Shown here piece after piece: positions 8,590 to 17,790 of a stretch of 64,000 bases of DNA (its first letter is position 1; each line of letters opens with the position of its first letter). The translations under genes and the position numbers were made by a program. The stretch comes from Mycobacterium sp. ELW1 (GTDB taxonomy: Bacteria > Actinomycetota > Actinomycetes > Mycobacteriales > Mycobacteriaceae), in assembly GCF_008329905.1 (NCBI RefSeq), contig NZ_CP032155.1, forward strand, positions 4,464,001-4,528,000. Direction: 5' to 3'. Under the pieces are notes generated by a model, which was not told where the DNA came from, did no database searches, and saw only the letters and a program-made list of their open reading frames with translations.

Positions 8590-9696
8590 CTAGCCGGGAA
8601 GCGCGTCGTCGACGACGGCCTCCACCACGCAGAGCGGTGACGCAGTCGGGACCACCCGTGTCATTCGGAAACCGGCGTGCGCCAACAACCTTCGGTACTC
8701 GTCGGCGGTCCGTTCGCGGGATCCGAGGTTCAGCAGCATCTCCAGGTCCACCCAGTTCTCCGGCCCGTCGCGGCCGTTGTCGCGGACGACCATCTCGACC
8801 AGCAGCACGGTGGTGCCGGAGACGGCGGCCGAGCGGACATTGCGCAGGATGTGCAACGCCTTGTCGTCGGCCCAATCGTGAATGATGTTCTTCAGCAGAT
8901 ACGCATCGCCGCCGCCGGGCACATCGTCGAAGAACGAGCCCTCGACGATCTGCACCCGGTCAGCGACACCGTTGGTGCGCAGCAGCTCCGGCGCCCCTGC
9001 GACGACTCGGGGGACATCGTAGAGAACGCCTCGGGACCGAGGTGCCTTCGCCAGGATGGCGGCCAGCATCGCACCCTGTCCCCCGCCGACGTCGACGATC
9101 GTGCGGTGCGCGGCGAAGTCGTAGCTGGCCACCACGACGGCCAGCGTCATCTGGGCGAGGCTGGTCATGGTCTGATCGAAAAGCTTGGCGTGCTCGGGTA
9201 TTTCGATCAGGTAGTCGAAACCCTCCATACCTCTCAGGGCGGGGACGATGGACTCGCCGGTTCGGACCGAGTCCGTCAGCAGCGTCCAGCGTTCACGCTG
9301 CTCCTGTGAGCCCTGGAACATCGCCGCGCCTCTCAGCGAGATCGCCGCATCCGAGCGAAGGGTGTCGGCAAGGGAATTCAGTGCGTATCGGCCGTCGCGG
9401 CGGCGCCGGAAGATGCCGCGCCCGATCAGTGCCCGCATCAGCCGGCTCAATGCGTCGGGGTCCGCGTCCACCCGCGCGGCAAGCTCGTCGATCGGCAGCG
9501 GTCCGTCGGCCAGCGCGTCGGCGATGCCCAGTTGCGCGGCCGTGGTGATCGCCTGCGCGGGCCACCCCGACACGACCAGTTCCATCATCGCCATCGGCGC
9601 GGGCAGCATCCGCTGATGGAGCAGCAGCAGGTGATGGCGCAGCCATTCCACGGCGCGCGCCAGTCCGGCCGGGGGCACCATGGCATTCCTAGGCAT
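8590..9696 (-). CDS. SAM-dependent O-methyltransferase (plant/bacterial secondary-metabolite type)
   Basis: The 368-aa protein has an N-terminal winged-helix dimerisation domain (about 40-115) and a C-terminal Rossmann domain with DVGGGQG (202-208) and LKNIIHDW (268-275). The His in the latter is the usual catalytic base of O-methyltransferases that act on phenolic or enolic hydroxyls (hydroxyneurosporene, acetylserotonin and polyketide OMTs). This family assignment implies that the pathway product carries an acidic hydroxyl, perhaps an enol or phenol. The start ATG at 9696 has GGGAGG upstream and overlaps the transporter stop by 8 bases. Confidence 0.9.
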   Translation of the reverse strand: MPRNAMVPPAGLARAVEWLRHHLLLLHQRMLPAPMAMMELVVSGWPAQAITTAAQLGIADALADGPLPIDELAARVDADPDALSRLMRALIGRGIFRRRRDGRYALNSLADTLRSDAAISLRGAAMFQGSQEQRERWTLLTDSVRTGESIVPALRGMEGFDYLIEIPEHAKLFDQTMTSLAQMTLAVVVASYDFAAHRTIVDVGGGQGAMLAAILAKAPRSRGVLYDVPRVVAGAPELLRTNGVADRVQIVEGSFFDDVPGGGDAYLLKNIIHDWADDKALHILRNVRSAAVSGTTVLLVEMVVRDNGRDGPENWVDLEMLLNLGSRERTADEYRRLLAHAGFRMTRVVPTASPLCVVEAVVDDALPG

Positions 9697-11898
9697 GCGA
9701 GGCCTCCCGGATCCCGATCCGCTCGTGCAAGCGCGCCAACGGCTTTGGCGCCCACCAGTTGAACCGGCCCATCAAGTGCATGAAAGCCGGCACGAGCAGC
9801 ACCCGCACCAGAGTGGCGTCGGCAAGGATCGCCAGCGTCAGCCCGACACCGAGCATCCGCAGGAAGGACACCTCGGCACCGGAGAGCGCCGCAAACGTGA
9901 TGGCCATGATCAGTGCCGCGGCCGTGATGACCCGCGCGGTGTGGGCAAGTCCCAGCGCGACGCTCCTGTCGTTGTCGGCGGCGGTCTTGCCGCTCGCCAG
10001 CCAGAACTCGCGGATGCGCGACACCAGGAACACCTCATAGTCCATCGAGAGGCCGAAGGCGATGCAGAACAACAACACCGGGATGCTGATCGCCAGCGTG
10101 CCCGTCGAGGTCGTGTCCAAGGCGCCGAGGTTGCCGTCCTGGAAGATCCATACCAGCGCACCGAATGCGGCGGTCAACGATAAAACGTTGAGGATCAACG
10201 CCTTCAGCGGTACCACGACGCTGCCGGTCATCAGGAACAGCAGTACGAACGTGATTCCGGCGATGATCACCAGAACCATCCCCAGCCGGGAGGCGATGGC
10301 GCCGGCGGTATCACGGTTGACCTGGGGGGTACCGCCGATCAACACCTGGTGACCGGCCGGGGTGGGGACGGCTTGCAGCTGGTCGAGCAGCGTCTCGGAT
10401 GCCTGGGAGTACAGCGGTGCGGTGCTGGTGACGGTGAGGAACGCACTGTTGCTCGTGATCGCGGTCGCCGCCGTCGGCGGACCCACGGAGGCGCCACCGA
10501 CAAACGTCACGCCGGGCGAGGAGACCGAGGACACGCCTGACACCCGCGACAGCTCAGCGGCGTAGCCGTCGAGCTGTGCGGGGGTGACACCGCTGAGATC
10601 GGGGATGACGACGGTCAGATTCTTGGCCAGGTCCGCGGCGAACTGGGTGCGCAGCTGGTCGCCGACCAGATGCGCCGAACTCGACGTCGGCAGGACGCGG
10701 TCGTCGGGCACTCCCCACTTGACGCCGAGGAACGGTGCACCGAGCACCGTCAGCAGTGCCACGATGGCCAGCCCGACCGGCACCGCCCTGCGCATCGAGA
10801 ACATCGCCACCCGATACCAGGCGCCCTCCTCGACCGGGCGTACAGCCGACACCGGGCGTCGTAGCCACCGGCGAAGGTTGAGCGAATCCAGCCGGTCACC
10901 GAGCAACACGATCGCCGCGGGGTCACGAAAACCGCCGCGAGCGAAGCGAATGCGACGACGGCGACGCCGGCGTAGCCGAAAGACTTGAGGGTGTAGATCG
11001 GGAACAGCACCATCGCCGACATCGACAGCGCGACCGTCATCGCGGAGAACAACACCGTTCGACCGGCGGACGTCATGGTGCGGATCAGGGCGCGGTCGCG
11101 GCCGGCGCCGCCTGCCAGCTCGTCGCGGTAGCGGCTCAGCAGCAGCAGCGTGTAGTCGATCGCCAGCGCCAGCCCAAGGGCCACAGCGAGATTGAGGGCG
11201 AAAATCGAGACGTCGGTGGCGAAGGTGATCGCGTGCAGCACGGCCATCGCGCCGAAGATCGCGACGGCGCCCACCGCCAGGGGCAGCGACGCCGCGACCA
11301 GACCGCCGAACACCCACACCAACACCAGGAAGCTCAGCGGAATCGCAACGCCCTCCATGACCTTCAGGTCTTTTTCGCTCTGCTGGTTGATCTCCAGCAT
11401 CATCGCCGACTCGCCACCGGCCCGCACGGTCACCCCGTCGCGGTCGTGCACCACCGCGCTGATCAGTGCTCCGGCATTCTTCGGCGCGCTGTTGTCACCG
11501 CCGGTGATGCCGGCGACGATGACGCCGATCGTGCCGTCCCTACTGATCAGCGATGTCGCTGCCGATGGCGGAGCGGTCCACGGCGAGGTCACCGTCGCGA
11601 CAGTCGGCGACTGGGTGAGTGTCCGCACAATGTCGGTGCCCACCGTCCGCGCCGCCGGGGAATTGACCCCATCGGGTGCGCTGACCGTGATCAGCAGCGG
11701 CATGTCGCCCTGGCCGAAAGTGCTGGCCAACAGAGCTTTAACCTGTGAGGACTGGGCACCGGGATCGGTGAGACCGCCCGCGGAGAGCCGGCCCGCCACC
11801 GGAATGCCGAAGGCCGCCGCACCGGCGACGACGAGTAGCGCGAGCGCGATCATCCGCCGGGGAGCACGCATCGCAAGCCGCGCGATACCGGCTAACAC
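9689..11898 (-). pseudogene. MMPL/RND-family lipid transporter, reading frame broken by a one-base deletion
   Basis: The two halves of one MMPL protein (about 737 residues) lie in different frames. The N-terminal half reads from the GTG at 11898, with a first membrane span, a periplasmic domain and the multi-span block ending FASLAAVFVTP. The C-terminal half continues with AAIVLLGDRLDSLNL through a second periplasmic domain and second multi-span block to the stop at 9689. One extra G in the run at 10919-10922 restores a continuous protein. MMPL proteins use the proton gradient to export lipids. In this operon it is the likely exporter of the product. No other damage is visible, so an assembly error is plausible. 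Confidence 0.88.
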
Positions 11899-13502
11899 GG
11901 CGACAAAGTCCCCGCCAGCCACTGGGTGCGCGCTTCGATGCGGCGCATCTTCCCGCTCGACGTCCGTGGCAGGGTGCCCGGTGCCAGCAGCTCGACGTGT
12001 CCGACGGCGATGCCGGTGTGCTGCAGCACCCGGGCCGCGACATCTGTCGCCAGACCCTCGGGGGCGTCCGCGGTGGTCTCGACGAGCATCGCCAGCGCCT
12101 CGTCCTGCGCATCGGGGGGGACGTATCCCACCGCAACCGCACATCCGGCGCGGACGCCGGCCAGCCCGTCGAGGGCGGCCTCGAAATCCTGCGGTGCGTG
12201 GTTGGCGCCGCGGATGATCACGGTCTCCTTGGTCCGGCCACACACGAAAAGCTCACTGTCGTGGATGAATCCGACGTCGCCGCAATCCAGCCAGCCGCCG
12301 GACAGCACCTGCGCGGTGAGGTCGGCACGGCCGAAGTACCCGGTCATCACGCTGGGTCCACGAACGAAGATGTGCCCCACCTCGCCGTCGGGCACCGGCC
12401 GGGAGTTGTCGTCGCGGATCTCCACCTCGACGCCGGCCAGCGGACGGCCCGTGCTCACCAGTTCCCGGTCGCCGAGCTGATACACGCCGAACATGCTGTC
12501 CGCCGGGGTGAACGTGACCGCCAGCGACGCCTCGGCCAGCCCGTAGACCGGCGTGAACGCCCGCGGGTCGAACCCCCACCGCCCGAACCGCTCACTGAAT
12601 CGGCGCTGGACCTCGGCGCTGGTCAGCTCGGCGCCGTTCAGACACAGTCGCCACGAGCTCAGGTCGACACCGTCGAGTTCGTCGTCGCGGATCCGCTTGA
12701 GGCACAAGCCGAATGCGAAGTTCGGTGCGGCGGTGACGGTTCCGCGATGCCGCGAGATCGCGCGCAACCACGCCGCGGGGACGGCCAGGAACAGTTCGGG
12801 CGGCAGTAACACCAGCGACCGCGGAAGATAGAACGCGCTCAGCAGATTCCCGATCAGTCCCATGTCGTGATAGAGCGGCAGCCATGTGACACCGACCTGT
12901 TCGGGCATGCCCGCCGCCGCGAAGTAGTCCGCGATCGCGGCGAGGTTGGCCAACAGGTTGCGGTGGCTGAGTGCGACGGGTTTCGGGTCATGGGTGGTGC
13001 CGGAGGAGAACTGGATCAGCGCAACGTCATCGGCGGACACATCGATGTCACGGCGGCCCGCCCCGTCGAGTTCGACGGGCGTTCGGCACCGCGCCCCGGC
13101 GGCCTCGAGCAGCGGACGAATGCGATCCTCGGTGACCACCAGCACGGCGTCGACGGCCTGCAGCATCGCGGCGGTGCGATGGCGATACTCGTCGAGCTTT
13201 CCGAGCCGCACCGGCGGGTACAGCGGTACCGGGATGGCGCCGGCGTACAGGGCACCGAAGAAACAGGCGACGAATTCCGGACCGGTGGGTAGTACCAATG
13301 CGACGCGGTCGCCGGGCCGGACCCCGTTGTCGTGCAGGCCGGCCGCGACCGAACCCGCCCGTCGAGCGATATCGGCCATCGGAACCTGCGTGTCGACCTC
13401 GTTGCGGTCGACGAAGACCAGGCTCTGATCACTTAGTGCTGCCGCATCGAGCATCTCGGTGAGCGTGTCGAACTTGGGCCGGATCGCCGGGGCGGTCTTC
13501 AT
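11892..13502 (-). CDS. Fatty-acyl-AMP ligase (FAAL)-type adenylating enzyme
   Basis: The 536-aa enzyme carries the adenylate-forming motifs FSSGTTHDPKP (165-175), WLPLYHDMGLIG (207-218, typical of FAALs), YGLAEAS (320-326), GDVGF (408-412) and the C-terminal lysine loop SSGKMRR (515-521, Lys518). FAALs activate a fatty acid as acyl-AMP and hand it to an ACP or PKS phosphopantetheine instead of to CoA. The ACP gene directly precedes it with a 4-base ATGA overlap, so a FAAL-to-ACP transfer is the natural reading. It is shorter than the PKS-linked FadD proteins (about 580 aa). The distinction from acyl-CoA ligases rests on motif style and context. Confidence 0.88.
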   Translation of the reverse strand: MKTAPAIRPKFDTLTEMLDAAALSDQSLVFVDRNEVDTQVPMADIARRAGSVAAGLHDNGVRPGDRVALVLPTGPEFVACFFGALYAGAIPVPLYPPVRLGKLDEYRHRTAAMLQAVDAVLVVTEDRIRPLLEAAGARCRTPVELDGAGRRDIDVSADDVALIQFSSGTTHDPKPVALSHRNLLANLAAIADYFAAAGMPEQVGVTWLPLYHDMGLIGNLLSAFYLPRSLVLLPPELFLAVPAAWLRAISRHRGTVTAAPNFAFGLCLKRIRDDELDGVDLSSWRLCLNGAELTSAEVQRRFSERFGRWGFDPRAFTPVYGLAEASLAVTFTPADSMFGVYQLGDRELVSTGRPLAGVEVEIRDDNSRPVPDGEVGHIFVRGPSVMTGYFGRADLTAQVLSGGWLDCGDVGFIHDSELFVCGRTKETVIIRGANHAPQDFEAALDGLAGVRAGCAVAVGYVPPDAQDEALAMLVETTADAPEGLATDVAARVLQHTGIAVGHVELLAPGTLPRTSSGKMRRIEARTQWLAGTLSPC

Positions 13503-13768
13503 GACCGGTCCTCGATACGACGCAGCACCAGCCGGGCCAAGTCGCCGACGGTGCGCAAGTCGTCGCCGTCCTCGGCGTCCAGGTCGATGTCGTAGCGGGC
13601 TTCGATCCGGAACACCAGCGACAGCACCCGGGCAGAGTCCATGCCCGCATCCTGCAGTCCCGAGTCAGCGGTCAAGGCTGTGGCGCTGTCGGTTTCGGCC
13701 TGGATCAGGCCGATGATGTCGTCGACGACGGTGTTCATCGACGTGGGTAGGCCTTCGGCCGCAGTCAT
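13499..13768 (-). CDS. Acyl carrier protein
   Basis: The 89-aa product is a single carrier domain with the phosphopantetheine serine at Ser45 in DAGMDSARVLSLVF, where the usual DSL is DSA. It would hold the acyl chain delivered by the neighbouring FAAL and present it to the KAS III-like enzyme. I placed the start at 13768, where ATGA overlaps the upstream stop; the internal Met11 is a possible alternative. A freestanding ACP between a KAS III-like gene and a FAAL gene is strong evidence for a dedicated acyl pathway separate from primary fatty-acid synthesis. Confidence 0.9.
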   Translation of the reverse strand: MTAAEGLPTSMNTVVDDIIGLIQAETDSATALTADSGLQDAGMDSARVLSLVFRIEARYDIDLDAEDGDDLRTVGDLARLVLRRIEDRS

Positions 13769-14787
13769 TTCCGGGTCCCGCCCCACTGGATGGCGGCGGC
13801 GCCGGCAAAATCCCCGGCGTGCGCGAATCCGGCCATCATCACGATGTCGCCGGCACCGATCTGGCCGTCGAGGATCGCCGCCTCCAGGTTCACCGGGATG
13901 GCGACGGCGAACAGGTTGCCGCACTCGTGGAATGTGTCGCGATGCCGCTCCGGTGAAATACCCAGTGCCTCATTCCAGTTCCGCAACAGCAGCCGGTTGG
14001 GCTGATTGGTGACGAGCAGGTCGAGGTCGCCCGGCTTCACGCCGATCCGGTCGCACACCGCGCGCACCACCTGGGGCACCTGCCGGTTGCCGCGGGCGAG
14101 GACCTTGATGATCTTGCCTTCGTTGAAGCCGACGTAGCCCTGCCCGGGCCCCGCCTCCCACCACCGCCGCGCGGGATCGGCGGCCAGGGTCATGTCGGTG
14201 GCGTTCTCGCCGAAATAACGGCATTCGATGTCGAGCACCGGAGACGTGTCCGACACGGTGACCAGCCCGACCGCTGCGCCGTCGCCGGGCACCGACGCCT
14301 GGGCGAGCTTGCGCACCTGGTCCTGCTCGAAGATCTTGCCTGCGGCGTTCTGCGCGACGGCGATCAGCGCGGTTCGCCCGGCGCCACCCGCCAGCAGCTG
14401 CCGAGCGAGCTTGAGCATCAACACAAACGCCGCGCAGCCACCGTTGTGGACGTCGATGATCCACTCGGGATTGATGCCCAACCGCTTCGCGACTTCGCCA
14501 CCGGCTCCGAGGATGGGCAGATCGGGCAGCTGCGAATGGGTCAGCAGCACATCGACGTCGTCGAGCACCGCAGGCCCGTGCCGATCGATCAGTGCGCCGA
14601 CGGCACGCTGGATCATGTCGACGTTGGACTCGTCGTCGGCGGCATGGTGACGGAAATCCGGCGGCCGGAACATGGGGTTGTCCCGCATGTCGTCGTTGTC
14701 GCTGAATTGGGTGTACCACTCTGCGGGAACGCGGTTTTCGGGCAGATACGTGGCGACGTCGATCAGGCTGACCATAGGCCGGCTCAT
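13765..14787 (-). CDS. KAS III-like condensing enzyme or acyltransferase (FabH superfamily)
   Basis: The 340-aa protein has the thiolase fold of FabH, with the nucleophile Cys118 in HNGGCAAFV. The usual catalytic His of the HQAN motif is replaced: the motif reads NQPN at 261-264. The Asn position is kept in ECGNLFA (288-294). Loss of the His that drives decarboxylation suggests transfer of an acyl group to an oxygen, nitrogen or activated carbon without malonyl decarboxylation, as in KAS III-derived acyltransferases. Another nearby His (His287) might substitute. The gene is coupled to the ACP gene by ATGA, so acyl-ACP is the likely substrate. Confidence 0.85.
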   Translation of the reverse strand: MSRPMVSLIDVATYLPENRVPAEWYTQFSDNDDMRDNPMFRPPDFRHHAADDESNVDMIQRAVGALIDRHGPAVLDDVDVLLTHSQLPDLPILGAGGEVAKRLGINPEWIIDVHNGGCAAFVLMLKLARQLLAGGAGRTALIAVAQNAAGKIFEQDQVRKLAQASVPGDGAAVGLVTVSDTSPVLDIECRYFGENATDMTLAADPARRWWEAGPGQGYVGFNEGKIIKVLARGNRQVPQVVRAVCDRIGVKPGDLDLLVTNQPNRLLLRNWNEALGISPERHRDTFHECGNLFAVAIPVNLEAAILDGQIGAGDIVMMAGFAHAGDFAGAAAIQWGGTRK

Positions 14788-15455
14788 GACTCGCGCATCC
14801 AGTCCGGGGTGATCGGCAGCCCGTTACGGTGGCGGTATTCGGCAATCGCCTTGAGATTCTTCAACTCCAGAAGGTGCCCGGCGCCGAACATGTCCCAGAA
14901 GTCCCCCACCCAGACCGGCCGCTGTGGCGGGGCGTCGTGCGGGTATGGGTTCTCGTCGTAGAAGGGGTGGTGGCAGTTGGTCCACAACACCACCGACCCC
15001 GGCTTGTTGAACACGACCTGCGCGTCGACCACCCGCATCAGGTAGACCATCCACAAATGCCGTCCTTGATCCCAGGCGCAGTGATAGTCCACGGTGCGGG
15101 CATCCCGATTGGCCACCGTGCGGGTGTAGATCTCGGTTTCGGTCCCCAGCCGGTCGTAGGCCAGCCACAGGCCGTCCTCCTCGGTGCGGGTGAAACCCCG
15201 CAGACTGTAGGTCCATTCCTCCAGCGACCGGGTGTCGGACAGGTAGTCGAACAGTTCGTCGGGCGGGCAATCGATGAAATCGTTGACAGTGCAGAACTCA
15301 CCGAACACCTCGTCGTGCGGGTAGACCGCGTGGATCATCTCCATCAGGACCGGAGTGGCTTTCTCCCGGGGTGAGGTCTCGATGCGCATCAGCCCCGGAA
15401 TCGGGTCGGTACTGCCGTGGTGTGCGGCGATGTCCTCGAGCGCAGGCAGTGTCAT
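14784..15455 (-). CDS. SRPBCC (START/polyketide cyclase-like) protein
   Basis: The 223-aa product has a central START-like region: VNDFIDCPPDELFDYLSDT followed by the EEWTYSLRGF strand, and then alternating strands. The pattern matches SRPBCC proteins that hold hydrophobic ligands and include aromatases, cyclases and lipid carriers. The ATG at 15455 shares its A with the preceding TGA and has GAGGAGAAG upstream. Its stop overlaps the KAS III-like start (ATGA). In this operon it could shape or dehydrate an acyl or beta-keto intermediate. No catalytic residues can be assigned with confidence. Confidence 0.7.
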   Translation of the reverse strand: MTLPALEDIAAHHGSTDPIPGLMRIETSPREKATPVLMEMIHAVYPHDEVFGEFCTVNDFIDCPPDELFDYLSDTRSLEEWTYSLRGFTRTEEDGLWLAYDRLGTETEIYTRTVANRDARTVDYHCAWDQGRHLWMVYLMRVVDAQVVFNKPGSVVLWTNCHHPFYDENPYPHDAPPQRPVWVGDFWDMFGAGHLLELKNLKAIAEYRHRNGLPITPDWMRES

Positions 15456-17134
15456 CAGCTTCTCCTCGAATTCAGCTGTGTTGTTGCATTCAGGAATGCT
15501 GTGAAGGGCGGGATTTCGTCGGCTGAGCACTCCACCGACACCACGGACGGGCCGTCGGCGTCGAGCGCCGCCTTGACGGCTACACCGAGTTCGGCGATAT
15601 CGGTGACGTCCACCGACGGCAGGCCGGGGAACATCGCCGACAACCCCGCGCCCAGCCGGCTGGGGCCGAATCGGTTGTAGCTGTAGCGGTCGCCGTAGAA
15701 CAGCTGCTCGCGAGTGACACACATGGCATGCGCGTGGTTGTCGAACAACAGGAACGTCACCGGCAGCCGGTAGTGCAGCGCGGTGTGAATCTCCATGCCG
15801 TGCATGAAGAACGAGCCGTCGCCGGCGATGACGACGGTGCGGCGATTACGGGCGAAGGCCATGCCGATGCCGGCACCGAAGCTGTAGCCCATGCCGCCCA
15901 TTCCGAGGGCGACCAGGAAGCGGCCATCGCGTCGCGCCGGCAGCCAGTGAATAGCCGCCGAACCGATATTGCCTGCGTCCAGGACGATGTCGGCATCCTG
16001 CGGCAGCAGCCCGTCCAAGGCGCGCATCGCGTCGCGGTAGCGCACCCCCGCGCCCGCATGCTCTGGTGGCGTCAGCTCACCGCGGACGGGGTGCGGTGCC
16101 GGCGCCCGATTCTCCGTGCCGGCCAACGCCGTCGCCAGCTGGGCCAACGAGGCACGGAGGTCGTGGCTTTCGACGTGCGTACATGGCAGGTAGGGAACCC
16201 CGGCACCGATGGATGCGATCGGAAGGGAACCCAGTACTGCGTCCAGACCGCCGCGGGCCATCAGCGGGAGCCGGGTGCCGATCACCAGGCACAGTGCGCT
16301 GTCGCCCAGTGCCGCATCCACCGCCGGATGACCCATCACCCCGGCGACGCCCAACGACTCGGCTGCGGCGTCCTTCGCGTCCGGCACAGTGGCCACGTTC
16401 GCCCGCAGGACCGCACGAAGCGTCTCCAGTTCGGTCCGGGCGTCGTCGCGGACAACCTGGTCACCGGCGATGATCGTCACCGGTCCGTCGATGCTGCGCA
16501 GCAGGTGCACCAGGGCCGTCAGGTCCCCGACCGCCGGTGGCGCGCCGTCGGCGGGATCATCGCGCGTCGACTGCACTGCGGCCTGCTGAATGTCCTTGGG
16601 CAACAGCAGGACCGCCGGCCCACCGATACTCGTCGCGGCCGAGATCGCCCGTGGCAACGCGTTCAGAATGTCGGCCGGGGTGAGCACCCGTTCGCAGAAC
16701 ACCGAGACGGCCGCGAACAATGCTTCGCCGGGCAGTGACCCGTTGACGCCGCTGGTGTCCTGGAATGAGCCGAGCCCGTCCGACGTCGTGGACGGCTGAC
16801 CGATCAACGCCAGCACCGGCACCCGGCCGGCGAACGACTCCCCCAGTCCCGGGATGGTGTTGAGGGCACCGCCGCCGGAGGTGGCGCAGACGACGCCGAG
16901 ACCGGCACCGGCGCGGCTGTAGGCATCGGCCATCGCCGCCGCGGAGAACTCATGCTTGGCCACCACCGCGGTGAGGTCGGGACAGGAGTGGGCGGCGTCG
17001 TAGAAATCCTCGATGTTGGCGCCATCCACGCCGAACACATGGCGAACGCCGCGGCGAACGAGGCGCTCAGCGATGTAGTCGACTACTCGCGTGCGCCCAT
17101 CCTCCGCGCCGCTGCGCTCAGAGCCGACCGGCAT
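15455..17134 (-). CDS. Thiamine-diphosphate-dependent enzyme (acetolactate synthase/benzoylformate decarboxylase family)
   Basis: The 559-aa enzyme has the three ThDP domains. The N-terminal Pyr domain carries catalytic Glu62 (KHEFSA) and the ATSGGGALNTIPGLGES loop. A central domain follows (about 190-340). The C-terminal PP domain has the cofactor motif starting GDGSFFMHGMEIH (438-450) and ending at FDNHAHAM. Such enzymes decarboxylate a 2-oxo acid and either release an aldehyde or join the fragment to a second carbonyl, giving an acyloin. Being first in the operon, it may make the head group of the product. The ATG at 17134 was chosen over an upstream GTG at 17215; neither has a strong Shine-Dalgarno. 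Confidence 0.87.
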   Translation of the reverse strand: MPVGSERSGAEDGRTRVVDYIAERLVRRGVRHVFGVDGANIEDFYDAAHSCPDLTAVVAKHEFSAAAMADAYSRAGAGLGVVCATSGGGALNTIPGLGESFAGRVPVLALIGQPSTTSDGLGSFQDTSGVNGSLPGEALFAAVSVFCERVLTPADILNALPRAISAATSIGGPAVLLLPKDIQQAAVQSTRDDPADGAPPAVGDLTALVHLLRSIDGPVTIIAGDQVVRDDARTELETLRAVLRANVATVPDAKDAAAESLGVAGVMGHPAVDAALGDSALCLVIGTRLPLMARGGLDAVLGSLPIASIGAGVPYLPCTHVESHDLRASLAQLATALAGTENRAPAPHPVRGELTPPEHAGAGVRYRDAMRALDGLLPQDADIVLDAGNIGSAAIHWLPARRDGRFLVALGMGGMGYSFGAGIGMAFARNRRTVVIAGDGSFFMHGMEIHTALHYRLPVTFLLFDNHAHAMCVTREQLFYGDRYSYNRFGPSRLGAGLSAMFPGLPSVDVTDIAELGVAVKAALDADGPSVVSVECSADEIPPFTAFLNATTQLNSRRS

Positions 17135-17790
17135 GTCGTTCGAACGCGATCGCCCCCGGCACCTGCCCAGAAACAGCGCTCGCCATGACCCCCACCTAGT
17201 GTGTGCAACTCGCACGAACCCTAGTGCAGGTGCGCTCGTCTCCGCCGGGCTTTGGGGATCTCGCAGACAGCCATGCGGGCATTTGCCCGGACTGCCCGCC
17301 GGCGACGCTTGCGCGAAATGTGAACACCGCGGTGCGCGGTACCGCTACCGACCGACCGGCCCGAGTTGGGCGGTCAGAGGCGCGGTCGCCACGGCTCCCC
17401 GCGGGTAACCGCGCGACAATTTGACCCGCTGGCAAATTCCTGTGCATTTCCCGGGTATCGGGGCCACCCACGCGGCCGGCGGCGCCGGGCTCCGACGGGG
17501 CCAAACCCTCGCCCGTGCTGCGGACTTGCCGCCTCCGACGGCCCAACCACGCATCCGCGCACGTTATTGACCCTTCCGCAGGAAACCGGCGCCCGCAGCC
17601 GCCGCGCGCGAGCACGAACTGGCCTTGACGCTCAAATGTGGCGTACATCACACTGATCTTCTTTCTGCGAACACACGCACGCCGCCGCTGGTACAACGCA
17701 CGTACTCGTACCGCTGGTAAACGCGTAACAACCAAGCTCGAACTTTGCTGGGGGAACTGGACGTACCGGCGATTAAGGAGGTGCCTGCCG
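17135..17790. other. Divergent intergenic region between the biosynthetic and mce operons
   Basis: About 650 bp separate the two divergent operons and must hold both promoters. Frames across it are Arg/Pro-rich and lack ribosome-binding sites. TTGACG near 17624 is a possible -35 for the mce side, but no convincing -10 is spaced correctly. The only firm signal is AAGGAGGT at 17775-17782, which fixes the first mce gene's start. No operator dyad was identified. Confidence 0.5.

Noticed and set aside
10915..10926. Programmed frameshift in the MMPL gene
   Set aside because: There is no recognised slippery heptamer or downstream stimulator, and MMPL proteins are not known to use frameshifting. A deletion in a G run is simpler.
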